NCBI GenBank assembly: GCA_963693365.1
Contig: CAVNZM010000013.1
Coordinates: 7,254,001 to 7,318,000 of the forward strand
Length of the DNA stretch: 64,000 bases
Source: Amoebidium appalachense
Lineage: Eukaryota; Ichthyosporea
Direction: 5' to 3'
The position numbers and the translations under genes were made by a program. The notes beneath the pieces are model-generated. The model was not told the origin of the DNA. It searched no databases and worked only from the letters and a program-made list of their open reading frames with translations. Of this stretch, positions 60,101-64,000 are shown in pieces (positions within the stretch are counted from its first letter, which is position 1; the number at the start of each line of letters is the position of its first letter).

Positions 60101-63100
60101 GTGTGTGTGTGTGCGCGTGCGCTATAATTTTGTAGTGATGTGTTTCTCAAGCCAATCAATACATCTAATAAACAGGTCGTAGTTACGCGTGTTTAGTATA
60201 AAATCAAGGATGTTGTAATTTACAGGTAGGCTATCTTTCTGGGTGTCTGTTGTGAATGTGACGTGTGTGTGTTGCGGTATTATGTGGTCTATCAAACTAC
60301 ATTTGGCGATACATGACCGGTTAAACTGGTGTGTGTGTGTGTTGTTTGGGCATGCAAATGATGCCACCTTATACTTATTAGATCTCCACTGTATAGCACG
60401 TGTACAGTAAAAGCGTGGTAATTGATCAATAATACCATCAGCTAGAGAAAGACCAGTTCTACAGGAAGGTAATATGTATTTAGGTGTTATACACTTGCGA
60501 GTGCCATATTTGGCAATATGGTTGAGGCGGTCAGTATATATAAAACGAGACATAAGGCTTAGTTTTTCAAGGTGTATGCTTTCATCGGGTCTAGTGTCGT
60601 GTGGTATCTTTTTCCATTTGTTATATTGCGTGATTATCTTGTGATTGTGTACATGTTTAATAAGTAAGTGGCAGTCCAAAGTCACACACACACTATTGCG
60701 GGGTTTATTTGTATTTGTGCCCAGGGGAGAAGGGGAGAGAGAGGGGAGGAAAGAGGGGAGAGGTGAGGAGGGGACAGGTCGGATAGAGAAGAGAGGGTGG
60801 GAGGGCAAATACTTCTTTAAGCGGCTTATGTGCTTATTGAATTTCAGCGCGAGATAGGATACTCTAGCAGCTATTGGGACCAGACCATATATCGAGAGCG
60901 TTACAGGCCCAGGTTTACAACAGTTGTTAGATAGAAAGGAGGCAACTTCTGCTTCAAGGAAATTTGCCAAGGGTTTAAGCGCTCTAGTTCTCTCTTTCTT
61001 GATCCAAGCGGCGAGAAGGGGTAAACCATATTCACATGCCGGGAAGACAAAAGTGCGAATAAATGTAAGTCTAATAGAAGGATGGAGGGGTGTGTCTTTA
61101 AAAATATTAGCCGAGAAGAAAGCTAACCGCTTACGAGCCAACTCTACCCTCTTTTCGACCATATGGGGAAACATAACACCAACAGAATCAACCGGAACAC
61201 CAAGATATTTGTATTCTGGAACTATAGGTACAGGTTTAGATGATAATGTAAATGTGTGTAAATTGTTAGCTATATCAGGTACAAGAACACCACATTTGTC
61301 TATGTTAAGGATCATAAGGTTTGCCTTGCACCACTCTGACACTACATCGAACAATCTTTGCAGGCGTCTAGGGGTACGGGCAAGGAGGGACAGATCATCA
61401 GCATAGAGAAGTGCAGGCGGAAAGTTATTAATAGGGTCATCGTTTTCGGCGTAAATCTTGACAGCCAAATCATCTATAAATAGGTTAAACAAAAAGGGGC
61501 TAAGCAATGAACCCTGCAAGAGACCTCTAGTACGAGCAAAACCATATGAAAGATGCCCATTAACCACAGCTCTACCATAGGTTTGAGACAAGAGTGCTTC
61601 TAACAGAACACCAATGCAGTGTGGTACACCCCGTGCAGCAAGCTTTTCCCATAGGAGACCAGGGGAGACAGAATCGTAAGCAGTTTTCCAATCAATAAAG
61701 CCAACATATTGTGCACCAACTTGCATAGAATCGTGCAGTGCCATTATTTGAACATAACATGAATTGTTTTTACGAAAAGCGGATTGGCATGGGTGTATGT
61801 GAAGAATAGATTGAAACCTAGGGTGATGTGCAAATAACCTAAGTAAGCAAGCTTCAAAGAATCTACGAACAACCTGGGTTAGTGTAATGGGGCGAAAGGA
61901 TGATATGGGGCCCTCAGAGTCCTTCTTAACTATGGGGATCACTAAGGTATCTAACCAAGATGACGGGACATGTCCACATTTAACACACCAAGAAAAGAGA
62001 GAGCTTAACATGATAGTAAGATCAGGTTTAATAGCACGATCACTTTCCTTTTGTGGGTAGGAGGGAACAAGGATTTTAAGAAACCCAGCAGGGAGTCCAT
62101 CAGGTCCACAAGACTTACTAGAGCTATAACTAGATATGACAGACCATATGGCATCGGGACTGAAAAAGGGGAGGATCGATTCTATGGGGATAGATGGGTC
62201 TACAGGCCACACAATAGGTTTCTGAGCGGGGGTCCTATCTTTAAACAGTTCCGAGAAATACTTATCAGAGTCTATGAGGGGGTCTCCAGTGGTATCACCA
62301 ATAATACGAGCAGGGGGGCCAAATCGATTCATACTAGCAAGCCGACGCAAGCTTTCCTTTTGAGACAGGGGTTCACCTAGTCTAGCGGGAGTGGTGTTTG
62401 GTAACAAGAGAGCATCGGGATATTCCTTCCTACCACCGCCAGCATAATCACCGAGATCTATCAAATCATCAACAATAAAGTTAGTGCATGTATCTAGTAC
62501 GAGATGTGAATCTGGCCTGGCTTGTGCAGATTCTAATAGGCGCATATATATAGGGTGTTTCGTAGCATAGCATACACATACATCAACTCTACCCCACTGT
62601 GACTTAAGCTGGGATAGACGGAGGCGAAAGGTGGGAGGGGGAGGGGGGAGCAGATCAAGGGAGATCTTAGGTAGGAAAAGGATAGGAGAGTGGTCAGATG
62701 ACCTAGAGAGGTTAGGAGGGAGAGAGAGTTTTGACATGGTTGATGGCCAAAAGGCCACTCCCCAGTCGGTGTTGTGGGCATGGGATATTTGAGGGAACCG
62801 CAAAGTGTGACTTTGGACATACCTTGCTAAAGGGATAGCACGCTCCGGGGGCTTAGATGGGTACCCGACACTCACTTGCAGTGTGTCTGTGTGGTGGAGT
62901 CGCGTGTTAAAATCACCTAAAATAACAGTGGACATTGGTAACTGTGACAACTCGTGAGTCAATTCGACAACCGACATAGATGGTGGGTAATATACAAAAG
63001 TAAAAACATTAGAAAGAAACTCTATAGAAACCGAGAATTCCGTTTTTGCTACCGGTTTGCACTTCACTCTCACGTGTGGTGCGGCAAGTACAATAATGCC

Positions 63101-63855
63101 TCGGTTTTTCGCGTAACCGGGGTGTGTGGATGTGTCGACCAATGTAGAGTTGAATTTGTGGTGGTTTTTAAACTGTGTTTCGCAAATCACTGTAAACGTG
63201 TGGTTGTTTGTCTGTTGTTGTGAATGCTTGTGCATGTGTTAACATTCACGTGCACGTGCTCTTATATGTGAATTTGTGAGATATCAAAATCCTGAAAGGT
63301 CCTTTGGAGGGAAAGAGGTCCGGTGTGCAAAGATTGAAAAGTCCGTGGGGTGAGGGGTAAGGGTTGTTACCAGCATTTCCCCAGACCCCAGCCACAGTGG
63401 TAGCAGAGGCCATGCCCGCCATAGTAGCCAATAGGCCGCCCTCAATCGCAATCTTAAAATTTAACGGACCAATAGTAGGTGGTCAGTTAAAAGTAGATGC
63501 CCGATCGTGCACTAAGCAGCTCTACAAACATCAGTGGTGAATTCTTTTTTCCCGCTCTCTATTCATCAGAAACCACCATGGAGATCTCGAAAAACTACCA
63601 TGGAAAATCTCTAAAAACTACTATGGATATCTCGAATAAACACCACGTATATCTCGAAGTAACACCACGGATATCTCGAATAAACACCACGGATATCTCG
63701 AATAAAAACCATACAGTATCAGGCTATCCTGTACCTTAAACACGGATATTCTCGTAAAGCTCATATTCACGAAGTGTGATATGTATAAAAACCATAAGAT
63801 GACTTGCACAAACCCCAAAGCCATTTTGCATTACTTGACTTGGAGTTTTTTTTTG

Positions 63856-63904
<49 letters not shown>

Positions 63905-63988
63905 CTCACAAGAGGAGAAAGCACAAAACCACTGGCAAGAAGAATGGGGAGAGCAACAGCCGTGGCACCAATAGCAACACGAAGGGCC
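59439..63988 (-). CDS. candidate upstream exons of MORN/DysF gene with hydrophobic segments
   Basis: Four further minus-strand exons join in phase to the exon at 58898: 63988-63910 (ALRVAIGATAVALPILLASG, donor GTGAGC), 63452-63371 (IAIEGGLLATMAGMASATTV, donor GTAACA), 59671-59596 (acceptor TTTCTAACCCAG, donor GTCCCC) and a 16-nt exon 59454-59439. The first two encode a continuous hydrophobic stretch of about 50 residues, probably a membrane hairpin. The two small exons and the link across the 3.7-kb intron (which would contain LINE copy 2) are weaker and rest on phase alone. The gene starts beyond the right edge. The hydrophobic exons could instead belong to a separate gene. Confidence 0.4.
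59771..59778. repeat. LINE copy 2 target-site duplication (3' side)
   Basis: TGTGAATG, identical to 63219-63226; directly followed by GGGGTTTACGC, the reverse complement of the LINE 3' end. Confidence 0.85.
59779..63218 (-). mobile_element. LINE copy 2, 5'-truncated
   Basis: A minus-strand copy of the LINE at 24914-30054, cut at about codon 33 of ORF2. It has the same 3' UTR: (CA)n, internal poly-A (poly-T at 59976-60013 on the plus strand) and the same 3' end GTAAACCCC. It is flanked by the 8-bp duplication CATTCACA (minus strand), the mark of target-primed insertion. It has no TRIM: the site reads CGCGACTCCACCACAC with GACTC once. It probably lies in an intron of the minus-strand MORN/DysF gene, in the same orientation. 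Confidence 0.93.
60122..63218 (-). CDS. LINE ORF2, N-terminally truncated but open
   Basis: About 1,030 residues with no stop: most of the APE endonuclease (ICETQF, VILGDFNTR, SSDHSPILF) and the complete reverse transcriptase (YADD in LLYADDLSLLA). The first about 33 residues, including the endonuclease FWNAR motif, are missing; the open frame runs into flanking DNA upstream to an ATG at 63235. It matches copy 1 with one visible residue change (QVVRRF vs QVARRF). The reverse transcriptase looks intact, but without its own 5' region the copy is unlikely to be expressed as a mobile unit. Confidence 0.93.
63219..63226. repeat. LINE copy 2 target-site duplication (5' side)
   Basis: TGTGAATG matching 59771-59778 exactly. 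Confidence 0.85.
63575..63707. repeat. 22-bp minisatellite, six copies
   Basis: Units starting at 63575, 63597, 63620, 63642, 63664 and 63686, consensus ACCACGGATATCTCGAATAA plus two bases; the last units are nearly identical. It lies in the intron between the hydrophobic exons 63910 and 63452. Confidence 0.93.
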
Positions 63989-64000
63989 CTGTGTGTGTGT

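Overview
The window is nuclear DNA from an intron-rich eukaryote, probably a protist; I cannot name the species. Support for this: genes split by spliceosomal GT-AG introns, a cytosolic-type methionyl-tRNA synthetase with a C-terminal WHEP domain, an SLC36-type amino acid transporter, a MORN/dysferlin-domain protein, and non-LTR and LTR-type retroelements. All three standard stop codons appear as stops. Most of the DNA is simple sequence: (CA)n/(GT)n, long poly-C/poly-G runs, poly-A/poly-T and one 0.8-kb (GA)n block. Nearly all of it lies in introns or between genes, so most long open frames here (His-Thr, Cys-Val, Pro or Gly repeats) are not genes.

Layout, left to right. 1-10.6 kb: a plus-strand gene of unknown function with acidic and basic low-complexity exons, holding a 44-bp minisatellite and a (GT)n/(AC)n foldback in introns. 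12.55-13.88 kb: an intronless minus-strand SLC36-like transporter with one frameshift. 15.0-19.1 kb: a three-exon plus-strand membrane-anchored phosphodiesterase of the alkaline-phosphatase superfamily. 19.1-23.5 kb: intergenic repeats. 23.5-24.8 kb: an intronless minus-strand gene for a secreted protein of unknown family, head to head with ORF1 of a LINE. 24.9-30.05 kb: that LINE (ORF1, then an endonuclease-reverse transcriptase ORF2), whose ORF2 is split by a 1,117-bp TRIM-like LTR element. 30.7-33.7 kb: (GA)n, (GT)n and a decayed LINE relic. 34.5-50.7 kb: a 21-exon methionyl-tRNA synthetase gene whose exon phases all join. 51.4-53.25 kb: a possible four-exon small gene. 53.3-64.0 kb: a minus-strand gene with MORN repeats and a C-terminal dysferlin (DysF) domain; one intron holds a foldback/MITE element and another probably holds a second LINE copy (59.8-63.2 kb).

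The most informative structure is the transposon system. The two LINE copies are almost identical in protein. The second lacks the TRIM, which gives an exact empty site for the TRIM and its 5-bp target duplication. The second LINE is flanked by an 8-bp duplication, which places the LINE 3' end at ...AAACCCC rather than at poly-A. A family of short interspersed sequences in introns ends in ...AACCCC followed by long poly-C (sometimes then poly-A). These may be SINEs that share the LINE 3' end, and they may be the source of many C(n)A(m) blocks. In host genes, (CA)n runs often abut the 3' splice site and poly-C runs often follow the 5' splice site.
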